Below, one piece after another: positions 49,442-61,840 of a stretch of DNA of 64,000 nt. A program made the translations under genes and the position numbers. Under the pieces are notes generated by a model that was not told the origin of the DNA, made no database searches, and saw nothing but the letters and a program-made list of their open reading frames with translations. How positions within the stretch are numbered: position 1 is the first letter of the stretch; the number at the start of each line of letters is the position of its first letter. Source of the DNA: Hippophae tibetana (Eukaryota > Streptophyta > Magnoliopsida > Rosales > Elaeagnaceae); NCBI GenBank assembly GCA_037013495.1, contig CM072803.1, positions 19,985,501 to 20,049,500 on the forward strand, written 5' to 3'.

Positions 49442-51535
49442 TAGGGGTGTGCAAAAAATCCGATCATCTGATCCGATCCGTTGATTTTTCATCCGATCTG
49501 ATCCAATCCGATGGTCGGATCGGATGGAAATTTTTCCATCCATTAAGTGCGGATCGGATGGAAATTTTTCCATCCATTAAGTGCAGATCGGATGACGGAT
49601 TTCACTACGATTCATCTGATCCGACCGAAATCAATTATATATATATTTATTAAATTAATTATATATATATATTTAATATATTATTTAAAAATATATATAT
49701 AATAAATTAATAATTAATAAACCTAATTATTATTCTAACCTAACCTAACCTTAGCCATATATCTATTCTTAACCTAATCTATTTTCCCAGTTGCCTCCCT
49801 ACCTTCATCTCTCTTTCTCCCCCCTTCCTCCATTGCTAGTTTCAAAAGGGTTCTCTACTTCTATGCTGCTGCTTTTCTGCTACTGCTGTTTGTGATTCTC
49901 TGCTTCGTTGTTGCTGTTGTTTGTGATTCTCTACTTCACTGTTGCTGCTTCTTCTTTGCTTCGTTGTTGCTGCTCCATCTCTGTTTCTCTGCTGCCATTG
50001 TGTTCATTGCTCGCTGTCGCTATTTCTCCCTGCTCACCGTTGTTGCTCCATGTTACTCCTCCTTCTCTGCTACCGGTGCTACTCATTGCTCGCTACCGCT
50101 GCTGCTGCTGCTCCCTGCTCGCCGTTGTTGCTCCCTGCCGCTGCTGCTGCTCGTTGCCGCCGCCACTGCTCCTTGCTCGCTGCTTCTCGTTATTTACTGC
50201 TGCTCATGGTAAATCTGTAAATCTGCTTCTTTACATTCTGGAATCTGCAAATATGCTTATATCTAAGCTATATATTTTTGATTAGAGGGTTCACATTTTG
50301 ATAATTTAATTTGATGGAGTCTGGAAAATTTGTTCTGTTTACTATGTTATATCAGTATGAAGTTTGCTGCTGAAATTGAGATTGACATTAGTCTACTCTT
50401 GTTTATCTATAGGAGGAACATGATGATTTGCTTGTCTAAGTGCAGATTTTTTTCATTCATGACATTCAAAGCTTTTGATAATTCAAAAGTTTATGATGAA
50501 TTATGTTTTTGATTTTAAAGTAAATAGATGGTTGTTATTTGTTAACATATGTTGTCTTGTTCCTTGTGTAATATCTAGTTCTACTTTTGCTTTTCATTAT
50601 TTATATTGTTCTTCTATGAAATATGGGAAATTGTATTACTTTGATTGTAAATTTGCTTCTTTACATTCTGGAAATCTGCTTCTTTACATTCTTGAAATGT
50701 GAAAATCTGGAAATCTGTTTCTTTACATTCTAGAAATCTGTTTCTTTACAATCTGTAAATCTACTTCTTTACATTCTGGAATATGCAAATATGCTTCTAT
50801 CTAAGCTATATATTTTTGGTTAGAGGGTTCACATTCTGATCATTTAATTTGATGAGGTCTGAAAAGTTTGTTCTGTTTACTATCTTATATCAGTATGAAG
50901 TTTGCTGCTAAAATTGAGATTGACATTAGTCTACTCTTGTTTATCTATAGGAGGAACATGATGATTTACTATTTAGATAGTTTACTAATATTTTTTAAAT
51001 TATGGCTAATAGGTGATGACACATTGAAGTTTTTTGCTTTTGTTCTCAAGATTCAAGACAAGATTATTTTTAAGATGGCCAATGGATGTTAAAGAATGAA
51101 ATGATCAAATTAATTTAGGTTTAGATTATTGTGAACTATCTTTTTATTTATTGTTTGAATGAATTATTAAATTTATTAAAATAACTATTGTAATCGACAT
51201 TGTTATTTACTTAATTGTATTATTTTTGTTTTATATAGGTTTGAACATTTTAGTCTTATTTTAATCTTTTTATTTGATTTTTTAAGGTTTCTTTTAATTA
51301 AAATGATTTTATGTTATGATTTATGTAAAAAATTAATTTTTTAATTCAAAAATATAATTAATTAAGTTTTCTGGTCGGATTGATCGGATGCTATCCGAAT
51401 ATTTTACGGATAGGATTGATCGGATGTAAAAGTTGATCAGATTGGTTGCAGATTAGGATGTTTCAATCCGATCGGATGTTCGGATCGGATCAGATGAGCA
51501 TAAACTTAGCGGTTTCGATCCGATGAACACCCCTA
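49442..51535 (+). mobile_element. Non-autonomous hAT-like DNA transposon with 8-bp target duplication
   Basis: 2094 bases starting TAGGGGTGTGCAAAAAATCC and ending ATGAACACCCCTA, flanked by AATATAAT at 49434-49441 and 51536-51543. Short inverted ends and an 8-bp duplication are hAT hallmarks. Both subterminal regions (about 49460-49630 and 51370-51520) are packed with ATCCGATC and GGATCGGAT in both orientations, likely transposase-binding repeats. No transposase frame is seen, so it depends on another copy. Inside are a CTG-rich stretch (about 49860-50210) giving Leu/Ser/Cys-rich chance frames, and a 210-base direct repeat. It sits in the LTR of an older gypsy element. Confidence 0.9.
50219..50967. 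repeat. Direct repeat inside the hAT element
   Basis: About 210 bases at 50219-50430 recur at 50758-50967 with few changes (landmarks GCAAATATGCTT, AGAGGGTTCACATT, CAGTATGAAGTTTGCTGCT, AGGAGGAACATGATGATTT). Short copies of CTTCTTTACATTCTGG lie between them. Confidence 0.85.
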
Positions 51536-52790
51536 AATATAATCATCAATTAATTACATGATCAATTGAATCTAACTTAACATATATTCATCTTTCAAGT
51601 AAACTACACACCATATAGTAATTAACTTAATCACACTCTTATGTCAATTAAATTGTATACTACTTATTAAGTTCATCAATTATAGATCACGTATATAAAA
51701 AAACATACATCTATGCCTAGAAACTATGCATGTCATTTAATAAAGACGAATAATTAAATGAGTCTCTCAAATTTATTTAATTGTTTTTATAGATAAATTA
51801 TTTACTATAAAATTAATAGCATAAAAATTAGATTAAATATTATAATTAAATTGAAATCATAATTGAGGTAAAATATTATATCATCACATAGTTTAAATTG
51901 GGTTCATAAAACATATAGACTAATAAATTAACTAAACATAATTTTGTTCATAAAACTCATATTTTTCATAAAGAAAGAGATAAAAATTGATAAAGAAAAG
52001 AGTAGAAGAAGAAATAAAATCAATTTTTTAAATTGTAATACCAATCTCCTCTTAAATCTTTACTAAAATTGTATCTCCTTTTGAATTTTTGTGTTTTTCT
52101 TTTTTCTTAGCTCCAAAAACTGATAAAAATTATGTTAATTATGACTACTTAGGGTTTATGAGGTGATTAGGGGGTTAAATATAGCTTTGATGAAATTTGG
52201 ACCATCAAATCAACTTCAGGTCAAGATTGAGATGAAAAATGAGGAAAACTAACAACGTTTGTGAATAGAAATGTCACACATGACATGCGGAATTCAGTGG
52301 GTGAATTAGAGTGTGATGTGTGACGGGGAAGACTGATCTCAATCAACGACACGCGGTGATACATGATTCACGGTAACAAATGGCGTGGCGCATAGGGTGG
52401 AATAGTTGGACGAATCAGGTGATGACCCATGGCGAGCGTGTTGACTAAGCAGCGAACTCGAAATGAATGTCATGTTGATATATGGTGTAGCATTGTGTTA
52501 CACTACACATGCAATGATTTGCGATTGGGAGTCTCTACTGGCGTGACATCCGCTTGGCTTGCTCCGTAAACTCTTTTGCTTATGTGTCATCCATATGGTG
52601 GTTTCTGATTGATCATGTGTTAAAAATTCATAAAAATCCCAAAAAAATCTAAAAATTATATTTTCAACCCTTTTAACTAAAAATATTTATATTTTAATAT
52701 TTTTAACATTAAAAATATTACTTATTGATTAAAACGAGAAAATATTAAGCAAAAAAGTGCACTAATGATTCTAATTTCATAGAATCATCA

Positions 52791-53964
52791 TCGATATTCT
52801 TTGGTTTTTTCTTTGCGATTTCCTCCACCCTTTCTCGAAATATTTCCATTCCAACTTTCTTCATCAATGATATTCAAGATAATTTTTATATCAACAGTTT
52901 GATTAGCTTGATTTCTAAGTCTGAAATTCACTATGAATTTTAAATGCTTATTTTTCATAAGAATTCGTGTTTATGTTAACTTATATTAATTGTTCTTCGA
53001 ATATGATATACTTTAAGAGTTTTGAGAGTTATTTTCCATGGTTGCCTTGAAACATTTGAAGAATCTAAAGAGCAATCCAAATAACAAGAAAAGTGAAGAT
53101 CAATTAACTTTTTGATTTTTAGTTGGACACAATAGAGTTGAACATATATCTAACTAAAAACCAAGAACCTTATTTTGAGTTGAACATGTGTCCAACTTAG
53201 CTTCGACAAGTAGCATTACTGATCGATCAAAATTTGACTAGTTGGATAACTTTTATTTTCAGTTGGACATATGTTCAACTTGGCTTTGGCACGTAGGGTC
53301 ACCAATCTACCAAACTCTGAATAGTTAAACATCCAATTTTGACAAGTTAAATTAGATAAGTGTTTAGTTAAAATTAAATAATAATTTATCAATAAAAAGC
53401 AAGAGTATTTTTGTTATTTTGCGTAAAATTTTAAGTAAAATAAAATCATATCTAATTTTTGACTAATATGAGATCATCATAGTATATAACCCAACAAAAA
53501 AAAGAAAATAGGAGACATGTTAACACATGAAAGCTAGGATCTGTTAAAAAATAGATTCTTATTCGAAGATTGCATAACTTAATGGATAAACTTACATTAA
53601 CTTGTCAATTTAGAATCAAATTCGACATTTTTCTTAGAATGTAAGAATATTCATTTAGACAAATATAGATTCAATAAATACATTTATATAGATATATATG
53701 GGATAAGGAAAGAGAAAGGAAAAAAAACCCTAAAATTTCATGTATTACATAATTTTGGTCGAAAAATTCAGATAAATAGTGAAATTTCATGTATTTGTAG
53801 GTAAGTTTCACGCCGTTTTAAGTTTTAACCCACAGACTCGTCGCAACTCAACAAGGTATCCTTTAGCAGCATTATATAATTCTACTTAACCGTCTCTACG
53901 CCATCACCCCTGTTGTCGCCATACCTTTTCACTCTACTTCTCTCGATCATCATTTCTTGATAAA
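52791..53964. other. Upstream region of RanBP1
   Basis: Mostly AT-rich. It contains a two-copy repeat (53169-53340), a telo-box AAACCCTAA at 53725-53733 and a TATATAA near 53872. Telo-boxes are common in promoters of growth- and division-linked plant genes, which fits RanBP1. Confidence 0.5.
53169..53340. repeat. Imperfect tandem repeat with palindromic cores
   Basis: Two units about 87 bases apart start TTATTTTGAGTTGAACATGT and TTATTTTCAGTTGGACATAT. Each has a near-palindrome of the form AGTTGRACATRTGTYCAACT. Confidence 0.65.
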
Positions 53965-56900
53965 ATGGCTAGCAACGAACCCGAACACTCCAGAGAAGAG
54001 GAGGCCCCCGCTGGTGAGGACGAGGACACCGGAGCTCCGATCGCTCCGATCGTGAAACTCGAAGAGGTCGCTGTCACCACAGGTGAAGAAAATGAAGATG
54101 CTACCCTCGATCTGTATGTTCTTTTTTCCTCTCTGACTCAATCACATATGTAACTTCTTTGTTTTTCTCTGGTTTTATGATCTGTAGAATCTAGGTTTAG
54201 ATTTGAGTAATGACTATATTGTTTGTGGCTACGATCGGAATTTTTAGGAAAGCAAAACTTTATCGATTTGATAAAGAAGGAAATCAGTGGAAAGAAAGGG
54301 GTGCTGGTACTGTTAAGCTTCTAAAGCATAAGGAGACTGGAAAGGTTCGTCTTGTTATGAGGCAGTCTAAAACCCTGAAGATCTGTGCCAATCATCTTGG
54401 TTAGTCCCTTTTTTATTTTAACGAAATATAGGGTTCAATATCTGTTCATATGTTTGTGGAATTAAGTTTATTTTGGCCGAGTTGCTTAATTACTTTGCGT
54501 TCTTTGTGATTGGTTGCAGTTTTGTCTACCATGACCGTACAGGAGCACGCTGGCAATGAGAAATCTTGTGTCTGGCATGCAACTGACTTTGCTGATGGTG
54601 AATTGAAGGATGAGTTTTTCTGCATTAGGTTTGCATCAATTGAAAGTGAGTGTTTTATGAACCAACACACATTATCTTTATGCCCTTTGCTTTGGATTTT
54701 TTTTATTATTAGAAGATTAATCAGATATTTAGTAATATAATTTAGGGAACTATACAATTGCCCAAAATGAAGTTTTTCACAATTCACCTTATTGTTTTAA
54801 TTTTTGTCTTAAGAACACAACTACACAAGTGGGCTTAAAAATTGTTGAATCCGATTATGCATTCAATGTATTCACCACTAAGTTTGTTGATCTCGATTGT
54901 GAAATTGATGAGCAAAAGATCAAGAGGAATTACACTAGCAGATATCGTATCTACTTTGATGCTTAAGTCTCAAAGGATTTACCGAAGAAAATCAAAGAGG
55001 ATTTTAGGATGACGTACCTTGAATGTTGAATGAGTATGAAGATTATCCAAGTGGTTGCAATTTAGAAACAAATAGTGCAATAAACCTCAGGCATACATAC
55101 AAAGAAAAATTTACTAAATCATACTTATATTCTCTTTTCCCAAAAAGAGAAATAATAAAAACATGAAATATATTAGTTAATACGCATAATATTATATATA
55201 TAATTAAATTAAAATGTATTTGTAATAAGAGTATGCTTGCTTGGATTTGGCCGATTTTAAAAAAATAAAAACTCCTAATGGATTCGACAAAGTTGGTTTT
55301 TGAATTTTGGGATCTATTATGGATCAACTAACTTATTTTAAAAAAAATTGATTTAGTATAAAATACGATCAATTAGAAGTGTTGTTTTTTAAATGTGCAC
55401 TCCGAGAATTTAAGTGAAATGATTTGACATTTCTAGTTTAAATTCTTGTCATTTCTTTAGCAAGTTTTCTAAATTAAATATCCAACAAAATATATTAGAA
55501 AATGCATCTAATTGAAATGGAGACAAGTAACAAAATAGATTTGAAAGAAAACACAAATTAAATTGTGCTTATCAAATGCTTTGATCAATTTCTTTTGTCT
55601 TGAACTAAAAAAACATGTAGGGATTTTTATCAAAAAATACTAGCATCATAGGTTTAAATCATCTAAAAGTTTAGAGAATAAAAAATAAAAACCATCCGTG
55701 AGTGGACATAAGAGACATTATTCATATGGGTAGTATGATATTGTAATCAATTTATTTTCATAAATTGGACACATTAATCACATTTAAAATTATTGCATCT
55801 TAGGTATTTTATTGTTGCATTTTTAGACATTAATAATTTCTTGGCAATTTTGAATTTTTTGGATCATGTTTTTATTGGAAAATGTTAAGCTGGATCGAAT
55901 TGAATTTTACTAGTAGAGGGCTGGTAGATGTTTGAAGAAAAACACATTTGAAAAAATTGAAAAAAAGTTACTAAAATCATCAAAATTTATTCAAAATGAC
56001 TAAAGTGTCTACAAATATATCGGTAAAATAACTAGAGTGTACCTATTCAAAATAAAGTAATCAATATATATAATTTGTAAAAGTGAAGTGATCATAAATA
56101 TATTTTTTCCTATTCCTATTGGGTAGATAACGATAATTAAAAAATTAAAAAAAAAAGATTATTGAAAATGGAAGATAAATGAAATCTATTTTACTGCAAA
56201 TTATTTTTGATTGTTTAAATCCCATAAGAATCTAAAATTCATATATTTGAATCTCTACTAGTGGTCCTCGAAGATTATGCGAACCTTATTTGTTACTAAT
56301 GGCTCTCCTTCAATTTGGTCATCGGGTTCCCTTGCAGTTCTAGTACTCAGTTTTATCTCTCATTTCTCAACAATCCTTGGTGTTATGTCCGTAATCACAG
56401 TGATATTTACAGAACTTATTTTGATTTCTACTAGTGGGGAGGGGGACCCTTTAATTGTTTAGGTCCTCTGAACAAGCTTGTGCTTTGGATCTGTATCAGC
56501 ACTTGTTCTCGAGTTGTGTTTAAGGGAGCAAATTTCTTGAACTCTACCTTGAGACGAGAGTCCTCAGTTCTTCTAGATGGCTACCCACCCTTTGACTATG
56601 GTATGGACTTTTTGATGTCTTGGTGTTTAGGCTAGTTCTCAACCTTACACTTCTAGGAACTGTTCTTTTGCCCGCTCCTACGGTGGATGGTCATATCTTT
56701 CACAGTTATTGTTGTTGCCATCATTCTGATCATCTCCTTGTATGTCAACCCAAGGAGCTTTTTTGCCAATTTTTTCTGAAGAGGTCCCATGTGAATAGCT
56801 TGCATGAAGTCGTTGAATGCCAAAGAATCAGAGCAATCTTCGACCTAGATCTTCTCATTAATGAAGCGGTCAAGGAAATCTTTAAAGGATTAATTGTCTT

Positions 56901-59681
56901 TTTGAGCTAACTCCATATAGCGAGCAGAGGTCTTGGGTAGCCTCCTCTTGCCAAAAATGAGTGAATAATTGCTTGGCAAATTACGAAAAGCTTCCAATAG
57001 TCCTAGGCTTTGAATGACTCTAGGGGGTTTGTAGACCCGTCGTAAGTGCCGATAGTTGGTTGCTTGAACTTCCTTCCCAAGGGAGTTAGTGTAGTCCAAA
57101 GTAATGCTTCTCACTGTTGAGTTTTAGCTCCATTTCTAGAGTTGAAACTCTATGTTCTCCATTGGGGAGTGACCAGTTGGCAGTAACCTGCTGTTGATGC
57201 TTGTTGGTTGTGGCCAAAGTCTGTAACATCCTCAGCGATACTGCCTTGGTTCGAATTGGTTCGAATGGGAACGATGTCTAGCCTCAAGGTGTTCCCTTAA
57301 GTCCTGGCAAGCTGTATGTGAGCATTCCCAACCAAGATGGTTCATGTTGTTCTGGATTGTGGCTTCTAGCAATGCCAGTAGCAGGGCGACATCATTGACA
57401 TCGTTGTCGCCCCCTAATGTACTGAGAGCACTGGAACTATAGGTCTCAATCTATTGTGGACTGTGCCCCTATTGCGGTTGGAGTTGCAGTTGTGGCTCGG
57501 AGCTGGATCCTAGTCTTCATGCTCGGCCTCACTTGGAGCAAGAAGGGTGTTAGTAGATGCATGGTTGCTCCTGGGGTTTGTGTCTGAAGCTACATCAATT
57601 GCTCTAGCATATTCTCTAGACGCCATAGCCTCTTTTCCATGGTTGGGTTTTTGGGCCTCTTGACCCTTTTATTATTCTTGGTCTTCTTGGGAGTTGAAGG
57701 TTCACTCTCTTGACCTACTCGTGCTTTAGTGCAGGTGTTGGATATTCTTCAAAACTTTGTTTTGAACTCATCTTGGAATTTAAACGAATCAAACATGATT
57801 TGTAGGAGAAAAAAGTGATGAATGTGATGAAGAACATAATGAATGTTCTTTGTTTATTTGTCGCTGGAGTAACATCAAATTTCTTTCCTAAAGATGGTGT
57901 CAGATGTTAAATTTTTTTTTTTTTGCTCATTGTGTTCGTCACTAAACTTGTTGATCTTGATCTTGAAATAGATGAGCAAATGATTTGGAAGAACGACACT
58001 AGGGGTATCGTATATACTCTGATGCTTAAATCAGTTCTTAAAAGTTTTTATTAAAGAAGTTATAGAGGATTTTAGAATGTCTTACCTTAAATGTTGAATA
58101 TGAGGGCCTACTTGGATTATTGGTAATATTGTAGTATTGTATTGAATCATTAATATAAAATAATATATTATTTTTTATATTAATTAATATATTTATGATT
58201 TTTCATCATAAATATTTCTTTTAAATTTAAATCAAAAGATAATTACCTTAAAAGCTTTCCAGAAATGGATTTCATACTTTAGGTGACTGTATTGATCATG
58301 GGTTGACTATATCCATTTGATTATTACCGTGAAATTTCCCAACAAAAATTAATTGTAAAAGTTTCCAATATTTTTCTGGAAACAATTCCAAGGAAATTAT
58401 AGTCCATTTTCCATTAACCCCGGTGATTGTTTGGTGCCTAATTCCATAGCTTAAATTAAGGGTTCAATCTCGGTTACAATTTTTTTTTATTAAATACAAT
58501 TTGTTTGTTTAAATGCCTCGACTCCTAATTCTTTTCCAAGGAGGTTGACTCCTAATTCTTTTCCAAGAGGTTAACATTTTTTATATTGTGTTTCATGCAT
58601 ATTTATTATAAAGTGTGCTGTATTGATGCATATTAGTTAATCTTGGACATAGAATGATCTTGTCTTAGGTAGCATATATTATTGTGTCTGTCTGTTTTGT
58701 CAGTGTTCATGAAACAATAAATAATCTTTCATATGTTTTGGAGTTTCTAATTTCTAATGGAGAAGGAACCTCAGGTGATAGGATAGAATTGTCAGGTTTT
58801 TGAAACATTTCCCTTTACTTTCCTTTAATGCGAGCTCGTATAGGTCTACTCGATCAGGTGGAAATAATAGCTAGACTGCCGACATCAATATAATGCAATT
58901 GGCATAAATAGTCTATGTAAATATCATGACTATATCAAGACCACCTAAGTTATTGATTTAAACTGCATTATGTTTAGATTTATGGATCATATTCAGTTTG
59001 TTTGTCAAGAAAATTTCAGGATCGGTAAATTTTGAGTGGCTGGAATTGTCAAGTGGTAGTTGAACAAAATATTCTGTCTGGTTGTGTTTTTGTTGGAGAC
59101 TAAATTTCCATATAATTTTATTGAGCTATGGTTTTGATTGTATGATTGTGTTGTTGTTATAATGTCAGTATTCTCTGTTGTATGATTGTACTTCTATATA
59201 CCAACTAGTTTCTCTGGATTGTGCTCAACTTATATCCAGATATAAGTGGTTTTTTTTTAAATGAAATAATTACATTACTTATACTACTCGAACCCCTACA
59301 TGCACAAATGAGCCTTGTGCCTTTGAGCCACAACTTGTGGTGACTTGTTATTGTTTCTAGTCACAATTGATTTCTCTTTTTAATCCTCAGCTAATTATGG
59401 ATTGATTATTAATATTACATTGTTTGGTTGTTATATCCATGATAGATTGCAAGCACTTCATGGAAATGTTTCAAGAAGCAGCCGAATCCCAGAAGAGTAA
59501 TGAAGAAAACAGAGATGCTAATGCAGCTGCTGAGGAACTTCAGAGCTTGAGTGTTAAAGAAAACAAGACCGAAGATGAACCAGCAAAAAGTTCTGATGCA
59601 GCCAAGGAGGATAAGGATGCTAAGAGTGAACCTGTAAAAGAAGAATCTAAGAAGGATGAGAAACCTAATGAGTCATCCTGA
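53965..59681 (+). CDS. RANBP1: Ran-binding protein 1 (RanBP1), four exons
   Basis: Exons 53965-54113, 54248-54399, 54520-54645 and 59446-59681 join in frame to about 220 residues, the usual plant RanBP1 length. The protein binds Ran-GTP and helps RanGAP hydrolyse GTP, ending nuclear export cycles and supporting mitotic spindle work. The N-terminus is acidic and disordered. The Ran-binding domain follows: [68 protein letters not shown], and [16 protein letters not shown] from exon 4. The C-terminal tail is rich in Lys and Glu ([19 protein letters not shown]). Splices restore I-E-N exactly across intron 3. That intron is 4.8 kb, far longer than the other two (134 and 120 bases), and holds gypsy remains. 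The gene looks intact. Confidence 0.92.
54850..58110 (-). mobile_element. Ty3/gypsy fossil in RanBP1 intron 3
   Basis: On the minus strand a gag-like region spans about 57880-56300, with [16 protein letters not shown]-like and QKDN...SFKDFLDRF wording and a primer-site-like sequence near 57900. Two diverged direct repeats of about 190 bases (about 54860-55045 and 57936-58110, sharing GATGCTTAA and GAGGATTTTAG) flank it and look like LTR pieces. It is broken, with many breaks, and old. Because it lies wholly within an intron, splicing would remove it. Confidence 0.65.
58111..59445. other. Rest of RanBP1 intron 3
   Basis: AT-rich intron sequence ending in GATAG before exon 4. No other element recognised. 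Confidence 0.5.
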
Positions 59682-61840
59682 AAAAGGTGGATGTTTTTAC
59701 AGACTACAAAACACCTTTCGATGTTATGAGGTCAGTTTGCGGGCTTCTTTTAAACAACGTAGTGGTATATCCATTCAGGTTAAGGTCATTGTAACCTGAT
59801 TATGGGCTGAAATGTTGCCGCTGCAGGTCCTTGAGTCATTCATTTGTCTTTGTCAAGATAGTCAAACTTGAGTTTGCCGAGTGAGAATTGTGTTTTTTTA
59901 GTTTGTCAAAGATTACCCTATTCGTTTTCTTGGGGTTTATTTGTCCTAGGGGTTTCAAATAGTGGGTCATTATTACTTGTCATAAAACTAAGATTTTAGT
60001 TTGGAAATAGTGTATTTGGAGTCTTGTTTCTTTATATATTATGAAAATTTCCTTATTATTTACTTTCTTGAGGGGAATTTTCGTCTCGAGCAGCAGTCTT
60101 ATTCTCTTGTGCTACATAATGACCCTTTATCATAGTGTTTATTGTTGACCGTAAATGCAAAAAATAATAATTTATTTTTGCATATTCAAAAATGTGATGT
60201 ACATGTTTTTATTTTTATTTTTTTATAATTATAAAAATATATGTTTTTTTTAAGATGTTAAAAGTGAAATCAAATAAATAACTCATAAAAACGAAAGATT
60301 TTATTAATTGGGTCTGAATTTAGGTATACATTATCATAAAACTCGGTTGTGACGATAAATTTTTAGTTGAGAAATCAGATCAGATTTCTATTCATATTTG
60401 CTTATATAGTAGTTATATCTTCCCTAGATTCATGTCTATTTTTATAATTTGACGGTTTAATAGAATTATAGTGTTGTGTAGTTCGTTAAAGAGCTTGGTT
60501 AGTCGATGGTTTTTTGTGATTATGACTCGGTACTTTTCAGAGAACAGGGTTGTGTATGGAAATTAAATAAATAGTGGCTTACAAAACCCATAATTTCGTA
60601 GCCATGCCGAGGAGTGTAGGTTTAAGTTTGTGTAGTGTATTGTGCACATTTGCCCCACTATTAAGGGAAGGCGTCAGACCTTGTTTTGTCCTCGGGATAA
60701 ATTAAGAGGAAAACACTATTTTTGAAACAATGTGTTGGTATTTACATTGGTACTTAATTAACTATATTCAATAAAAAATATTATATTAATTATAATAGTG
60801 ATATATTTATAATTTGAGTGGCACTATAATTTTATTTTAGGTACTATTGTTACTTTTATTTTTTATATGATATTTTATTGATACCTACGTTTAAGAAAAT
60901 ATATTAAATTGATGTTTTTATTTTATTGAGAATTTTTATACGATGATCATTTGTGGTAATTTTTACTATTATCTCAATTGGAACATTAAGAGTTTATTAT
61001 TTTTGGGCATTGTTGAGTCCTTAAACATATGTATTAATGTTTTTTATTCATTTTATATTTTATTCAACATCTCTTCTTTCTCTATCACCTAAAAGCTTAA
61101 CAATTTCATCTATATTCTGTTTCTTATAATATTAACATAAAAACTTATCAATTTTTATAATATTAATATTTCTTATAATAGTTACAAGTTTGATATGTGA
61201 TTATATATTTAATTGTGCATACAATTTATTTTTTTATTTTTTAAATTGATTTTTTTGTACAAAGTGCATATTGCATCCTATTTTTCTATTTTTTTGCATA
61301 TTAAATTCAAAAATTGCATAAAATTTGGATTAATATCAGTAAACAATATGTAATTATTAGTGAAATTATTGAGCTTATCTTGTGATAGATGAATAAGAGA
61401 GATTGAATAGTGTAAAATGAGTCAAAAAAATAATAAAACATATATTTAAGGATTTAAAAATGATAGAAAAATAAGCCAATAATGTTTAAGTAGAAGAAAT
61501 AATAAAAAATACCATAAATATTTATTAAACGCATATGTATTGCACATGTGTGAAAAATTCCCAATAAATTTTTTTATATTAAATTAATATATTTTATTAA
61601 ATGTTTGTATCATTATATACCACATATAAAATAAGAGGAAAATGAAATTATAGTTCTACTAAAAATAATGAACCCCTTAAATTAACTTATTTTCTCAAGA
61701 AAAAAACTATATATCTTAATTTTTTTTTTCATATTTATGGTCATTATTGAATTATTGAAATGTAAAATAAGTATATATTTTCATTAATTTAATTGATTAG
61801 TGATTACATTTAATTATACAACTAGTTTTCTAACTACCTA
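59682..61840. other. 3' flank of RanBP1 and intergenic spacer
   Basis: The first 350-400 bases look like 3' UTR. The rest is AT-rich with no gene found. Confidence 0.45.

Larger units (their letters stand above)
44555..52790 (-). mobile_element. Ty3/gypsy fossil (Athila/Tat-type), with nested hAT element
   Basis: Reads right to left. The right (5') LTR runs from about 52790 to 49146 and contains a 2.1-kb hAT insertion. Next are a primer site TTGGCACCATTCTCGGGGA (about 49124-49142, like the Asp tRNA type of this lineage), gag (about 48200-47300, with NKSYNQAYDLLEKM-like and NNYQWP wording) and protease (about 47290-46900, SFDITCTI and SSINLM). A purine tract at about 44833-44845 adjoins left LTR sequence ending at 44832. 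The wording is that of Athila-like elements. It is broken, with several breaks and large parts not recognised. The two LTR copies differ clearly, so it is old. Confidence 0.85.

Noticed and set aside
49735-49760. Telomere-like CCTAACCTAACC run
   Set aside because: Only two or three imperfect units inside the hAT element, and not the plant CCCTAAA repeat.
49892-50285. Overlapping Leu/Ser/Cys-rich frames inside the hAT element
   Set aside because: Several frames are open at once because of a CTG-rich simple sequence. No transposase motif is present.
54836-54966. Open stretch [20 protein letters not shown] and onward in RanBP1 intron 3
   Set aside because: It resembles coding sequence, but a diverged copy at 57936-58110 flanks the gypsy gag region, so it is better read as LTR-type repeat sequence.
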